Positions 9,913-20,438 of a DNA stretch of 64,000 nucleotides are shown here, piece by piece (the stretch's first letter is position 1; the number at the start of each line of letters is the position of its first letter). The stretch spans positions 2,140,698-2,204,697 of the forward strand of contig WNKI01000003.1 of assembly GCA_015350385.1 (NCBI GenBank), given 5' to 3'. A model generated the notes under the pieces. That model did no database searches. It was not told where the DNA came from and was given only the letters and a program-made list of their open reading frames with translations. Source of the DNA: Aculops lycopersici (Eukaryota > Arthropoda > Arachnida > Trombidiformes > Eriophyidae). A program made the translations under genes and the position numbers.

Positions 9913-10993
9913 GATTTTGAGTTATAATCTAATATTGATTGACAGTAAGTATTGACAATCAATTGTGTAAATGTTTAGTGAGATGACAATAAGAATATTG
10001 GTGTCGATTGATGAGACAAAAGAGGAATTATTTGAAGCCAGAATCAGGCTGCAGTTCTGGCAAGTGAAAATTTGTACTACTTAACACAAGCGAGTTTCCC
10101 AATTTCTCTCGTGTGCGCTTGGTATTATGCAGCCAACAAGTATATCGCTGGAGCCTGCAGGCTGCAGTGGAGGGGCAGTTGCCAGCTGCAGTTTGTTGCA
10201 TAGGGATTGCGTGGAACATTTGAATTTGTTTTCGCGCCATCTCGCACAAGCGCACAACTGGCTTCTGGGGGCTAGCACTTACCTGCCTCATCGATTGCGT
10301 TCACCACCAGGTGGTTGTTTTAAAACTATGGCGCTAGAGTCCGATCACTAGGTACATGTATCTCGAGTGATAAATAATATGCCTGGTATTTAGAAAGTTT
10401 CATGAAATTGGTTGTGATAAGAATTTAAGTGCATCTTTTTTTGCTATAAAAAACGAGAATTCAAAAATTGATGGCGATCATGATTTATGAAACCTTTTGT
10501 ACACCATCGATAAGGCATCGTTCTCTTGTTCAGATCAAGTTTTTTGCGAGATGTTCGCGTATATCGCCACAATTAGTCTGAGCTCTCTGCAGGTGCAATT
10601 TGATAATCAGTGAACATAATCAAGTCAAGAAGCTTTCATCACTTTATTCTTATAAGAGGTGGAGTGAAATAATTGATTTCAGTTTCCCTAGGGTTCGTCC
10701 AAAGTGAATGGAAATTTTCTACTCAATAGAGAGTGATGAGGTAGAAGAACTGACTAGAGGAACTTGAGCGATGGTGATATGAAACAAAATTTTTCATATG
10801 TAAGCCAACGACATCCAGCTCACAGGTAATCTAAAACTCAGTCAGTAAACTCTCGTGAGTTGAAACTCGACACCAAAGATTGAGTGTCCAAGGAAAGAGG
10901 GAGGCCTTTGGAAGCTACTCAAATTTCCTCGAGATCTTGTGTAGAACTTTTCTAGAATGGGGTCAACCTGGACTCACAATCATAACATGGGAG

Positions 10994-11023
10994 ATTTTCT
11001 CGGCTCCAAGATGCCGAGAAAAT
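10994..11023. repeat. Perfect inverted repeat (11-bp arms, 8-nt spacer)
   Basis: ATTTTCTCGGC at 10994-11004 and its exact complement GCCGAGAAAAT at 11013-11023 flank TCCAAGAT. It would form an RNA or DNA hairpin. No coding context is seen. Confidence 0.7.
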
Positions 11024-11360
11024 GAAGATTTTAGCGAGATGCTAAGACGAGTCAACATTCATGTCAATCTAGAGGGCTAATTCTAATCTTTCATGAAACC
11101 TATTTGAATCACTCATTGCAAATTCAAGAATATGAGCAACCAACTAGACGTGATGGCGCCCACGTCTTACGTTCAACTCAAATCAGTCGGCGCTTTTGAA
11201 CTACTTTGACGGCGAGTTTCATTCACTTCTGCTCCATTGGCGGCGACTGATTTAATTCAACAAAATCCTCTATGGATACAAAAAAGAGACTAGAGTGCAA
11301 CTAACGAGTGTGTTTTGGTCATCCCAACTGTACACTCATTTGCATGAGCCGACATCACAA

Positions 11361-11396
<36 letters not shown>
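11361..11396 (+). repeat. (ACT)12 microsatellite
   Basis: Twelve uninterrupted ACT units are seen in intergenic DNA. Confidence 0.95.
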
Positions 11397-11654
11397 GTAT
11401 CACCAAAACTACGGTGGTTTCACGCGTCACAAATGCCAAGCCACGAGCAGAGTAATTGCTTCGGCGAGCTTGTGGCGTGGACGCTTGGGATGCTCACATG
11501 ATGCCGACGATGATGATGTCTCTGATGAGACAAATTGATTAAACAATAGACGTCGCAAATAGTCGGCCCTCTAAAAGTCGTTTCAAGTGGCGTGCTTCAT
11601 CACACTGAACTGCTGCCACTTAATTATCATCCCTCTTGAATATAATTTTTGCCC

Positions 11655-11673
11655 ACTCTCTCTCTCTCTCTCT
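11655..11673 (+). repeat. TC dinucleotide tract
   Basis: A CT/TC run of about 19 bases, equivalent to a GAGA tract on the other strand. Confidence 0.9.
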
Positions 11674-12106
11674 AGCCGTCTATTGGTGCAGTAAATGAGA
11701 AGCCGTCGACTTTTCTTGGTACTGAACCATCTCTTTGCATAATGCGAGCGAAAGTGTCGACATCGAACTCGAGGTCACAAAATTTCACAGCCTAGTGACT
11801 AAGACCACTAAGCGAAAGGGAAGCTCGCGACGATTGTAATCAATTTGGTGTATATATCAGAGAGTATATCTGAGTTGGAAAGCTGCACTAAGGCTTTGGC
11901 TCAAGTTTCGCTTATAATGCTGCACTTCACGGCTCAAACGTCACCCTTGGCTTGCGTCAACTTGTTGATCAAATAGAGCAACAGGTGAGAAAACATCAAT
12001 TAATATTTGACTCACCCTCACTTGGTAGCGACGACGTCGACGGCGACGACAACAACTAGGAAACTTCTCGTTGCATGAAAGCAAACAAACAATTTTCCTA
12101 CCCTAA

Positions 12107-12123
12107 TCTCTCTCTCTCTCTCT
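12107..12123 (+). repeat. TC dinucleotide tract
   Basis: A run of about 17 bases of TC, roughly 450 bp upstream of the secreted-protein start codon. Confidence 0.9.
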
Positions 12124-12569
12124 TGTTGGTTAGCTACTCAACTTTTGCCACCAGTTATCTATTCGAATCGATTGAGTGAAAGCAAATTCGTTCTCTCGTT
12201 CCACAGAATCAACTTGCGACTGAAAAGTTCAAAAGATTTTCAATTCTTCAACAACAAACACACAAAGCCTATAAGAGATCAAGAGTCAGCGACGCGCGCC
12301 AATCATAATAACAGTCAGAATTAATTAGCATCATAAATCAATCTGCTTGTAATCAATACACTCTCCTAACTACACAAGGAAACAAACGCGAAGTAAGCAA
12401 GTAGATAACACGACCAGGTTTTTATTTTAGTTCAAGTTTCAATTCTACTTCTCAGTTGAGTGAGTAGCGCGAGTGAACTTGAGAGCCCAAGCAAAAGAAA
12501 TCGAACTAAAGGAGAACTCAACAGAAGGAGAGGGAGGAAAAGTACAAAGAGACATCAGCCAAAAGAAAG

Positions 12570-13346
12570 ATGAAGTCGTTCCAGATGAAGCTGATTGTCG
12601 TTGTGTTGGTCGCGGCAACAAGTGCGCTCCTTTGCGCAAAACCAATCAGCGCCCTAGAATCAGGTTCGTCGTCGTCGCCGTCGTCGTCATCGTCATCGCT
12701 ATTCTCCTATTTAGATCAAGCGCGCAACCTGCTTGGCACAGGTATGGAAGCTCGCGAATCGGCCAAGAGTTTATCGAGTCTCATGCCAAATGAGAATCCG
12801 CAAACGATGGCCATGTTGCGCGACAGTATAAACAAAGCAACAGGTTCGTGTTGTAGTAGTTTGTCTCTCTTTTTCTAGTTGATGTATAATTTTAATTTAG
12901 ATTCAGCTCAAGCGTTGAGTGAGGCAAAGTATTGCAAAGCAAAACGAGCAGTCAAGCGCTAGACCTGTTTTCTTCCTTTCCTCTAAGCTAAAAATTCCCC
13001 TCACTCTAACTCAATGATGCAAATAGAGTCTTTTATCAATTTAACTAACACCCAGAAAACTTTTCTCCTCTATCTCTTCTCCATTAAAACATTAACAAAT
13101 ACAATAGATCTAATCAACAATTACCGCCAGAATGGACTCTCCAATCTGCCTTCTATGCCCAATTTGCCTGGACTCAACACCATAATGCGCGTACCTGATA
13201 AGCTGCTGCGCGCCGAGTTGTCCATGTTACAGGACGAGATTAGGATGGCCCAAGGGATGATGTCGAATCCCCTATCGGCCACCATGAATGCGCCCAGAGA
13301 CTTGGCCACAATGTTCTCGCGGATGGCCGAGCAGTTGGAGCAGTAG
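12570..13346 (+). CDS. Small secreted protein, unrecognised, two exons
   Basis: Exons 12570-12843 and 13108-13346 join across a phase 1 intron (GTTCGT...ACAATAG) to give about 170 residues. The splice makes INKAT+DLINNYRQNG, a continuous helical-looking sequence, and this supports the boundaries although the donor is weak. The N-terminus has a classic signal peptide (MKLIVVVLVAATSALLCA from the second Met), then a short serine run, and then a charged amphipathic region that may be helical. There are no cysteines after the signal region, so a disulfide-rich toxin or antimicrobial fold is unlikely. A poly(A) signal AATAAA lies at 13485-13490. I do not recognise the family. It is the nearest upstream neighbour of Pox meso. 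Confidence 0.7.
12844..13107 (+). other. Intron of the small secreted-protein gene
   Basis: This 264-bp intron begins GTTCGT and ends ACAATAG, preceded by an AT-rich tract. Reading through it instead would end the first frame at a TAG near 12878 after a low-complexity stretch. Confidence 0.65.
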
Positions 13347-15098
13347 TGTCCATCGATCTGTTGCTCTTTTTAGTGCAGCTAAAGCGCTTAAACAGAAGGC
13401 AAAAAGGAAGAAACGAAGACGATTAGCTAATTAGCCGATTGTCTTGGATATTATTATAGCTTGGCGGTGTAATAATGAGCGAATAATAAAGCGTTAAAGC
13501 ATACTACTGCACTAAGCCCCCACGAATTGACTCGACTCGTGTGTTGCGCGAGTCGATCTAAGTCCCAAGTAAATGAAATCAAGTGGCCAGCGGAGCGACC
13601 AGTCTATTAGTGGACGAGTCAATTGTTTCGCGCCTTGCGCTGTTACTGCGATTAGCTCGCCCGCTCGCCTCTCTTCTTGCCAACTCTCCCCTCTCGACAG
13701 TCCAAATCTCTTTAGGTTGCGAGCCCACGTTTAACTCTGTGTCACTAAATCAAAGTGGCAGCTTCACGCGTGTGACTTACCGTAACATAAGTGAAACCGT
13801 CGAGCTCCACTCGAGTCCATCTAAATGCATCGAGCTGGACAACGAGTCGAGAGACAACGATACCAACATATCAGCAACGACCGCGAAACTTGTGGTCAAG
13901 TCTGATCTCACGCTTAATTTGCATGCCTGAGAGTCGGAAAGCCAGTGGTCTTTTTAGTTTGCTCAAGTGACTTGCTCAATTGTAATCTCGTTTTGTTGGC
14001 GCACGAAAGTAGAATGCGTAACCATCACTCGCTTCTCTCTTCCTCAAAAATCGAAGCTCCAAATTCCATCGACCCGCAAACAGTCGCTCGCTAACGACTC
14101 GTCAGGACATTTAATGGCACTTGCACTCGATTGCGTAAGCTCTTTGTATTCTTCTCCCTCTTTCTCCTATTTCTAGGTTAAGGCAAGTGAATGTTAAAAG
14201 GAGGAAATGGCGACCATAGCAGGCAGAGTGAGGTTCTCTCTTGACAGGTTGTTGATGATACCACCACTTGTAGTGCCGACCATCCAACGCTACGGTGGCG
14301 CCACGAACCAACCAACTGAGCAACCAAGCCACCGAAAGCTCTTAAAAACTTCAAAAACTAAACCAAGACACCAACACAAATGGCCACGGATCCACTAGAC
14401 GGGCCGGCGCTAGTGCGGCTCTGTTCCTTGAGGCGAAGGGGCGCGACTCTTTCTGGCTGCTCCCTTGGCATGAGAGCCAAAGAGGATGGTGGTGGCCGTC
14501 GTCAATTTAGCAAATTAGAAGAGAGCAGCCAAACTACAACCAGTTGCTTCGCAGAGTCTCTTGTGTTTGGAAGCGTGTTTTGTGTTTAGTACAGCAAGTT
14601 TGGCGACACAAATGGCGATAAATAATTTAAAACAGACGCCCCGACGTCTCCAAGTTTTGGCATAGAGCACCGGGCCACTTCTTTCCTTTGCCTCCACAAT
14701 CACAAACTCGAGACTCAGTCCGAGCTGCTCACTTTCACTGCCACTACCATTGTGCCGCCGATTGGGACGTCGTGGTTGTGGTAGCAACACTAACACTAAC
14801 ACTTTTAGTTGGACTAGCATTGGTTTTGCTCCTACTGGTGCGTCATATTTGCACTTGCAACGAGCTGAGCTGGGCAAAGCCATTGGCGGCGGCGGCGGCA
14901 AGTGCAAAATTGAGAGTGATGGATGCGCTCCCTGAATCGGGATTGAATGCTGATAGAAAAGACGACATCAACAACAACATCAACGAAATGAGCAGCGGTA
15001 GTTGGTGCAGTACTACTGCAGTAGTGGTAGTGGTAGTCGTGGTAGCTAGAGTTAAAGGCACAACCACAAAAAAGCGATGAAACTTATAGCTCAAAAGG

Positions 15099-15116
15099 GA
15101 GAGAGAGAGAGAGAGA
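15099..15116 (+). repeat. GA dinucleotide tract upstream of Pox meso
   Basis: A GAGAGA run of about 18 bases lies some 730 bp upstream of the Pox meso ATG. Such tracts are binding sites of GAGA factor in insects; whether one acts here is inference. Confidence 0.7.
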
Positions 15117-15679
15117 AGCAAGAAAGAGAGAGGCCGCCGCTGCCTTTTCCCCTTTGCAACTGATACTGCAAAATCGCGTTACAGTTTGCCGACTGGTTGG
15201 TTAGTCCGGGGACGAGTCCAGTAATCAGTCGGCGGCGCTGCTCACTTGAAGCCAAAATAAAGCGAGCTGCGCGAGTGCTACACATTTTCGCGCTAACACG
15301 CAAATGCCACTGTAGCCGACTGACTGCTCACTTGTGCTGCTCACAATTAGCTGCCCTCTTGCTCGCCAACTGCACTGATTGCGGCCCCCCAATGCGCGTC
15401 AGTGTTAGTGGCAATGGTAGTAGTGGTGGTGGTGGTGTTTCGTGGTGGAGCAAAATTTGTTCTAGTGGTAACGTGTAGTTTGCACAACCTGAATATAGAG
15501 CCAATCAAGTTGAACAGAAGCCAAGTGGAGTTAGTGGTGCGCAAATGTTAGGGCACAACTTTTCTAGCGCTCGAAGTGAGCAGTCCAAGTTTGCGGTGAC
15601 TTTTCATTGGCATGAAACGAGACGACTCTAGCCCAGCGAATGTTAGTCACAATTTTAAAACACAACAAAACTTGGCAGA

Positions 15680-15696
15680 AAGAGAGAGAGAGAGAG
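15680..15696 (+). promoter_or_regulatory. GA tract in the Pox meso promoter or 5' UTR
   Basis: An AGAGAG run of about 17 bases lies about 150 bp upstream of the start codon. It is a candidate GAGA-type core promoter element. The transcription start cannot be located by eye. Confidence 0.4.
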
Positions 15697-15844
15697 GGAA
15701 AAGTTTGTAAGTTTAGATTGAATATTCAGGAGTCAGCAGATAATAATAATAATAGTAACACACACACATGAGACAAGAGATTTCCAAACAACCAACGAAA
15801 GAGCTAATCATCGTGAAGCAAAAATAACAAGAGCAGCAGCAAAT

Positions 15845-17400
15845 ATGTTCCCTACCCAAAATGATTGCCACCGAGTGACAGCTTCGAACCTGCCACTCGG
15901 AATGCCAGCTCACCAACACCAGCTTAATCATCATCACCATCACCACCAACAGGTGACAGCGCAGCAACAGGTGATGATGGATCAGCAGCCCTATGGGGAG
16001 GTAAACCAACTTGGCGGTCACTTTGTCAACGGGCGCCCATTGCCAAATATGACGCGCGGGCGCATCATTGAGATGGCGAAGGTGGGAGTGCGACCGTGCG
16101 ACATTAGTCGCCAGCTGAAGGTGTCCCATGGTTGCGTGTCGAAGATTTTGGCGCGCTTCAACGAAACCGGAAGCTACCTGCCGGGCGCAATCGGCGGCAG
16201 CAAGCCGCGAGTCACAACACCTAAGGTGAGTTCTCGATGTTTTTCTATCATAGATCCTTATACATTATATCATAGACGAAGTTTGCACCAAAACTAATGG
16301 GAAATAATCAATCAAATCTAATCAAATGAAAACAACAATAGGTTGTCCACTTTATCAGGGAACTCAAGGCCAAGGATCAGGGAATCTTCGCCTGGGAAAT
16401 CAAGGACAAGCTTGTGGCTGAGGGAATTTGCGACAAGTTTAATGTGCCTAGTGTCTCGTCGATAAGTCGAATTTTGCGCAACAAAATGAGCACAACTCCA
16501 TCGTCGTCGGTAGCGGCGGTCGCGGCGGCGGCGGCATCTGCCGCATCCGCTGCGACTCGCGACCATCAAAACAAAAGACACAATGCGGCACCCAACGTGG
16601 TTGGTGGTGATGGCTCGCCAGTGCCGAGCGGAAGTTCATCTCTGCAAAGCGGCTCCTCGAGTCCGCCACCGAGGAGCCCGTCGATTAAAAATCAAATATT
16701 ACTGCATCATCAACAGCAGCAGCAGCAGCAACAACAACAACAACAACATCCGCTGCAGCAGCAAGCTCACTCACCTGTCGACGTCGAGGACGAAGAGGAG
16801 GTGTCATCACATAATGAGCATCAGCAACAGCAAGCGCCAAGTCAGCAGCAACAGAATCAGCAACTCGAGCACCTAGAGGCGCAACAGGAACTCCAATCGC
16901 TCGACCTACAACAGCAGCAGCAGCAGCAACAACAACAACAACAACAACAATTAAATCAACAACAACAAGAGCAGTTCTCGAATGTAACTACAGCAACTCA
17001 GCAGCAGCAGCATCAATTGTCTCACCAACATTATCAACAGTTTTACTCGAACGCCTACTATCATCCGCATCACCCTGCACTAAACGCACACCACCACAGT
17101 GCTCATCACACAAACCACACGCATCTTCAGCATCAACATCATCACCCTCACCACCAGCACCACACTACACACCATCTAGCCGATCATCAGCATCCGTATC
17201 ACCAATACCTTCAGCACCAGCACCAGCACCATCACTCAAACCCGGCGGCGGCGGCTGCGGCGGCGGCCGCCGCTAGCGTCGTCCAGCAACAGGCTGTCGC
17301 GGCCGCAGCCGTTCAGGCCAGTACGGCCACCGCTCACCTGTACGCGCAAGCGGCCGCACAGCACCACGGACACCAAAACTCGATCATGCGTTACACCTGA
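15845..17400 (+). CDS. Poxm: Paired-domain transcription factor Pox meso (Pax1/9 group)
   Basis: Exons 15845-16225 and 16342-17400 flank a 116-bp phase 0 intron (GTGAGT...CAATAG) and give about 479 residues. The paired domain spans about 50-175: GEVNQLGG, VNGRPLPN, GVRPCDISRQLKVSHGCVSKIL, GAIGGSKPRVTTPK, then IRELKAKDQGIFAWEI and NVPSVSSISRILRNK. The PKVV(H)FIRELK junction and the PLPN and ILRNK blocks favour the Pax1/9-Pox meso group over Pox neuro. Positions GHFVN, MTRGRIIEMAKVG and AKDQG diverge from the usual sequence. No homeodomain and no octapeptide are seen. After the domain come Ala, Gln and His runs encoded by CAG/CAA, CAT/CAC and GCG/GCC repeats, typical of transactivation tails. 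A poly(A) signal AATAAA lies at 17573-17578. Upstream noncoding exons are possible. Confidence 0.92.
16226..16341 (+). other. Intron inside the paired domain of Pox meso
   Basis: This 116-bp phase 0 intron has GTGAGT and AACAATAG ends and splits the paired domain between TTPK and VVHF. Confidence 0.88.
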
Positions 17401-18141
17401 TTCCTCTATGATTCAATGGTGCTTGTTGCTCGTATAGTCGTCGTTGTGTCAACTAATCAAGAGCTAACCTTGAATACCTAACAAACAATTACATTACAAC
17501 ATCAAGAACAAAGACGTCAACTAATGGAGGTTCGCTCTGATGTGGTGTACAATTTCGGCATCAAACTAATATAATAAAGAGTACCCTACACCACAATAGG
17601 AATTCTCACACTTGATTGGCTCTGTTGTTTTTTCTCCCAATCTACATTTCGTTGCCTTGACACGAGTTTCTTTCGTTCCATCGAACTATAGGTTCGCTTT
17701 ACTTTACCATTTTATCATGGAATTCGTTTGAAAAAGAAAAATGAACACTCAGCAAAGTGAGCAATTGATTGTTGCAATCAAAACAACAACAACAACAACA
17801 TTGACTATCAGCAATCAAGAGTACAATTTTCGCATGAGTTCATTTGGGTTCGCGAAAAGCTCAACAGCATCAACAATAACAACTAACCGGCGGCGGCGAC
17901 GGGTTATTATTATTACTACTATTTTTGGGCTCGACATCGCGGCAACCGATTGCGTCATTATAGCGTTCGGTCGCCCTACTAGGAGCGACAGCCAGCCAGC
18001 CAGTCAGCTTTCAGATACGTCGACTAACTAACCAAAGTTCGTTATTCTCAACCGCAAGCTCGAACCTGAAATGGAGGGAAAACTTCTAGCATTAGAACGT
18101 AAGCATCTAATAATCTCAACGTTATTTTCACGTCGTTTATA

Positions 18142-18178
18142 CTTATATTTGAGCCATAGTCATTGGCTCAAATGTAAG
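18142..18178. repeat. Hairpin with 15-bp stem and 7-nt loop
   Basis: CTTATATTTGAGCCA at 18142-18156 pairs with TGGCTCAAATGTAAG at 18164-18178 with one G-U pair; the loop is TAGTCAT. ACGTC at 18130-18134 can pair with GACGT at 18188-18192, extending the structure past an internal loop. Confidence 0.65.
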
Positions 18179-18501
18179 CGACTTGATGACGTTCGAGTTT
18201 CAGTTTGGTTTTCCGTTTCCTCTCGTTTTCAACTTTTATTTTTCGATCCTTCCTTCGTTCGCTGCCTAGTCCAGCTTTCCACTTCCGAGAGGCAAAAATT
18301 TGGTGGTGGCTAGTGGCCATGTTCGAGGCAGCAGCAGCCACCAAGCAAAGTGAGCAGCAACCATCTCGTCGCTATAGTAAGAGTCTTGGTCGCCGTCGTG
18401 GTCGTCGTCGTCGTAACTCTTGCGCTGATCCGTAACCAAGGACGGTCACCCATCATTTGAGCTCGCCATTGCGGCTCCTCCATTTTCCTCTCGTAATCAA
18501 A

Positions 18502-18517
18502 CTCTCTCTCTCTCTCA
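18502..18517 (+). repeat. TC dinucleotide tract
   Basis: A CT run of about 16 bases, about 1.1 kb downstream of Pox meso. Confidence 0.9.
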
Positions 18518-20438
18518 CTAGTTGTAGTTGTTAGTAGGAAGAGCGCAGTCATAGTGCCAGTGGTGGTAGCAGCAGCGGCAACAACAAACTAGAGGCAGCT
18601 CGCTAGCCACTAGCTGCCATTATAGTTGTTGAGCTAGTGAGCGAGTGAGAGGAAGAAAGAGCGAGTGAGCAAGCGATAGAATGGAAGTGGGGGTCGATGA
18701 TTTTATTTTTCAGCTCCCTGCTGCTTCCTAGCTACAGCCTCGAGCTTGGCGCCCAATATCATCGTAGCCCACGCTAATGCTGCCTCAGCAACAGCAATAG
18801 AAACAGAAACGACAAGAGGAATGAAAATAGCGAGTAGGGTAACAACGGCGACTAGCCAACTTGAGGCTCGCAAGTTGAGTCATGTAATTACACACGAGTT
18901 GAACTGCTACTCGAGAAAATGGCAGAGGTAGCGAGAGAGGACTAGTAGGAGGAGTTTTAATTTCCAATTGTCGCTGGAATTGGATGCTATGGGTATGCTC
19001 ATTTGATGGTGAAATATGCGAATCCCCTTTTGACTGGAGCCGCCAAAGTTGTTGCATCAGTTTGTTACTGATGATGATGACTAAATGAAGTTAGAGGAGA
19101 GGATAAAATTTAACTATCAACTAAATGATAGTAGGTAAAGTGGATTTGAGCGAGGCAAAGACAATGCAAATTCGCACACAACAAATGGATGCACATCCAT
19201 TGGTTGCAGTTGGACTTGCTTAGTAGTTCATAATCATTATCTAATTGAGATGATTTGGGGCAAAACTCTCTTGTAGCTGCAACTTGCAATGGCCACCAAG
19301 TTGCCCACTGAGCCAACAAAATGATTGATCGGAGGCCTCAAATTAAGGGAAACAATCGGAGCGTTTTGGAGATGGAGAAATAATATATAAATATAAGTAT
19401 ATATATATATTATTAAATCTTAAGAGTGCAGAGGCGAGAGAAGATGTCAACATCAACGACCGTAACTAGCGGGCGCCAGTGTCGGCCAAGTGGCCCACAC
19501 TTTTGGCGGCACAAGATGCGCACGCCGCTTGTACGATTGCGTGGACATTAATAGACTCCACCATATTGTAATGTATTCTGAGCAAGTCTGTTAACGGGAC
19601 TTTAATTATCCTCATCTTAGCACCACCACTTCGAAGGCCAGTGAAGTGGCGTCACTTTCATGCAATTCGGTGGCCCGCGCTACTTGTCATTAGCGATTTA
19701 AGACGATGATTACAAAACTCTCGCTACTTTAGCCTAGATTCTAGACACAAGACGCAATCATCATTAGCGCATCGCTTTTTTGATCACAACTTGGAGACAA
19801 AAAACGAAATAGGGCTAGAAACAAGTCGATGTGTTTGAATGTGGCGGCCAACAGAACAATTTGATTAATTGGTAAGTTTTCGCCTAAGTAAGTAAACCAC
19901 TAGGCAGAGGTATAGATTTAGTGTCATTTAGTTTGTTTAAAACACGAGACATTGCTTGTCTAATATGATTACATTTGTTGCTGTTGTTGTTGTTAGTCCA
20001 AAGAGTCATATGTAGTGGTTTGCTTCGAGCGTTAATAGATGATCACGATGTTGAATCGATCCAAGAGTTGATGGAGGAATTTGTATTTTTTATGTTCGGG
20101 CCTCAACTTCGAGCCAAGTTGGTAGCTTATGATGACCTCCCAGCATTTCAATTGTTCATGAGCAAGTTCGTAATACTGTTTAGTAGCAAGTAGCAATTTT
20201 TCGAGCTCTTCCACTGGCCTAGTTTCATCCATCGATCGATCATCTAACTTGGCAGCTCGAAGTTACTGCTGAAGCCACATTCTTAATTTAACAATAACTT
20301 GTCCACTATTCATTATCTTAGTTACTCAGTCTACTTCCATGTATCTCTATCCATGATCGAGTTGAGAGGAAAAGAGATGATGTATAGTGATAACAATATA
20401 CAAAATGCAACTGTCTTACAGGTGCATCCGCCCTTCGT

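Larger units (their letters stand above)
9913..12569. other. Intergenic region of 2.66 kb with simple repeats and one hairpin
   Basis: The region lies between PSMC1 (-) and the small secreted-protein gene (+). It contains a 12-bp palindrome AGCCTGCAGGCT at 10152-10163, a perfect 11-bp inverted repeat at 10994-11023, an (ACT)12 run at 11361-11396, and TC tracts at 11655-11673 and 12107-12123. Short open frames are present but none shows a motif. The last few hundred bases are the likely promoter and 5' UTR of the downstream gene. Confidence 0.6.
13347..15844. other. Pox meso upstream noncoding region, 2.5 kb
   Basis: This DNA contains the 3' UTR of the secreted-protein gene and then the presumed regulatory region and 5' UTR of Pox meso. 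GA tracts are present at 15099-15116 and 15680-15696. Several long open frames on both strands (13583-13930, 14515-14907, 14688-15080) begin without ATG or are biased by simple sequence, and none shows a motif. No RNA gene is seen. Confidence 0.5.
17401..20438. other. Pox meso downstream noncoding region, 3 kb
   Basis: It holds the Pox meso 3' UTR (poly(A) signal 17573-17578), an imperfect long hairpin at 18142-18178, a TC tract at 18502-18517 and an AT-rich run of TATA repeats at about 19378-19418. Open frames here are short or low in complexity. No gene could be supported. Together with the upstream gap this makes Pox meso the centre of a 7-kb gene-poor zone. Confidence 0.5.

Noticed and set aside
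13583..13930. 115-codon open frame after the secreted-protein gene
   Set aside because: It begins at GTG, has no ATG context and no recognisable sequence, and sits in Pox meso upstream DNA.
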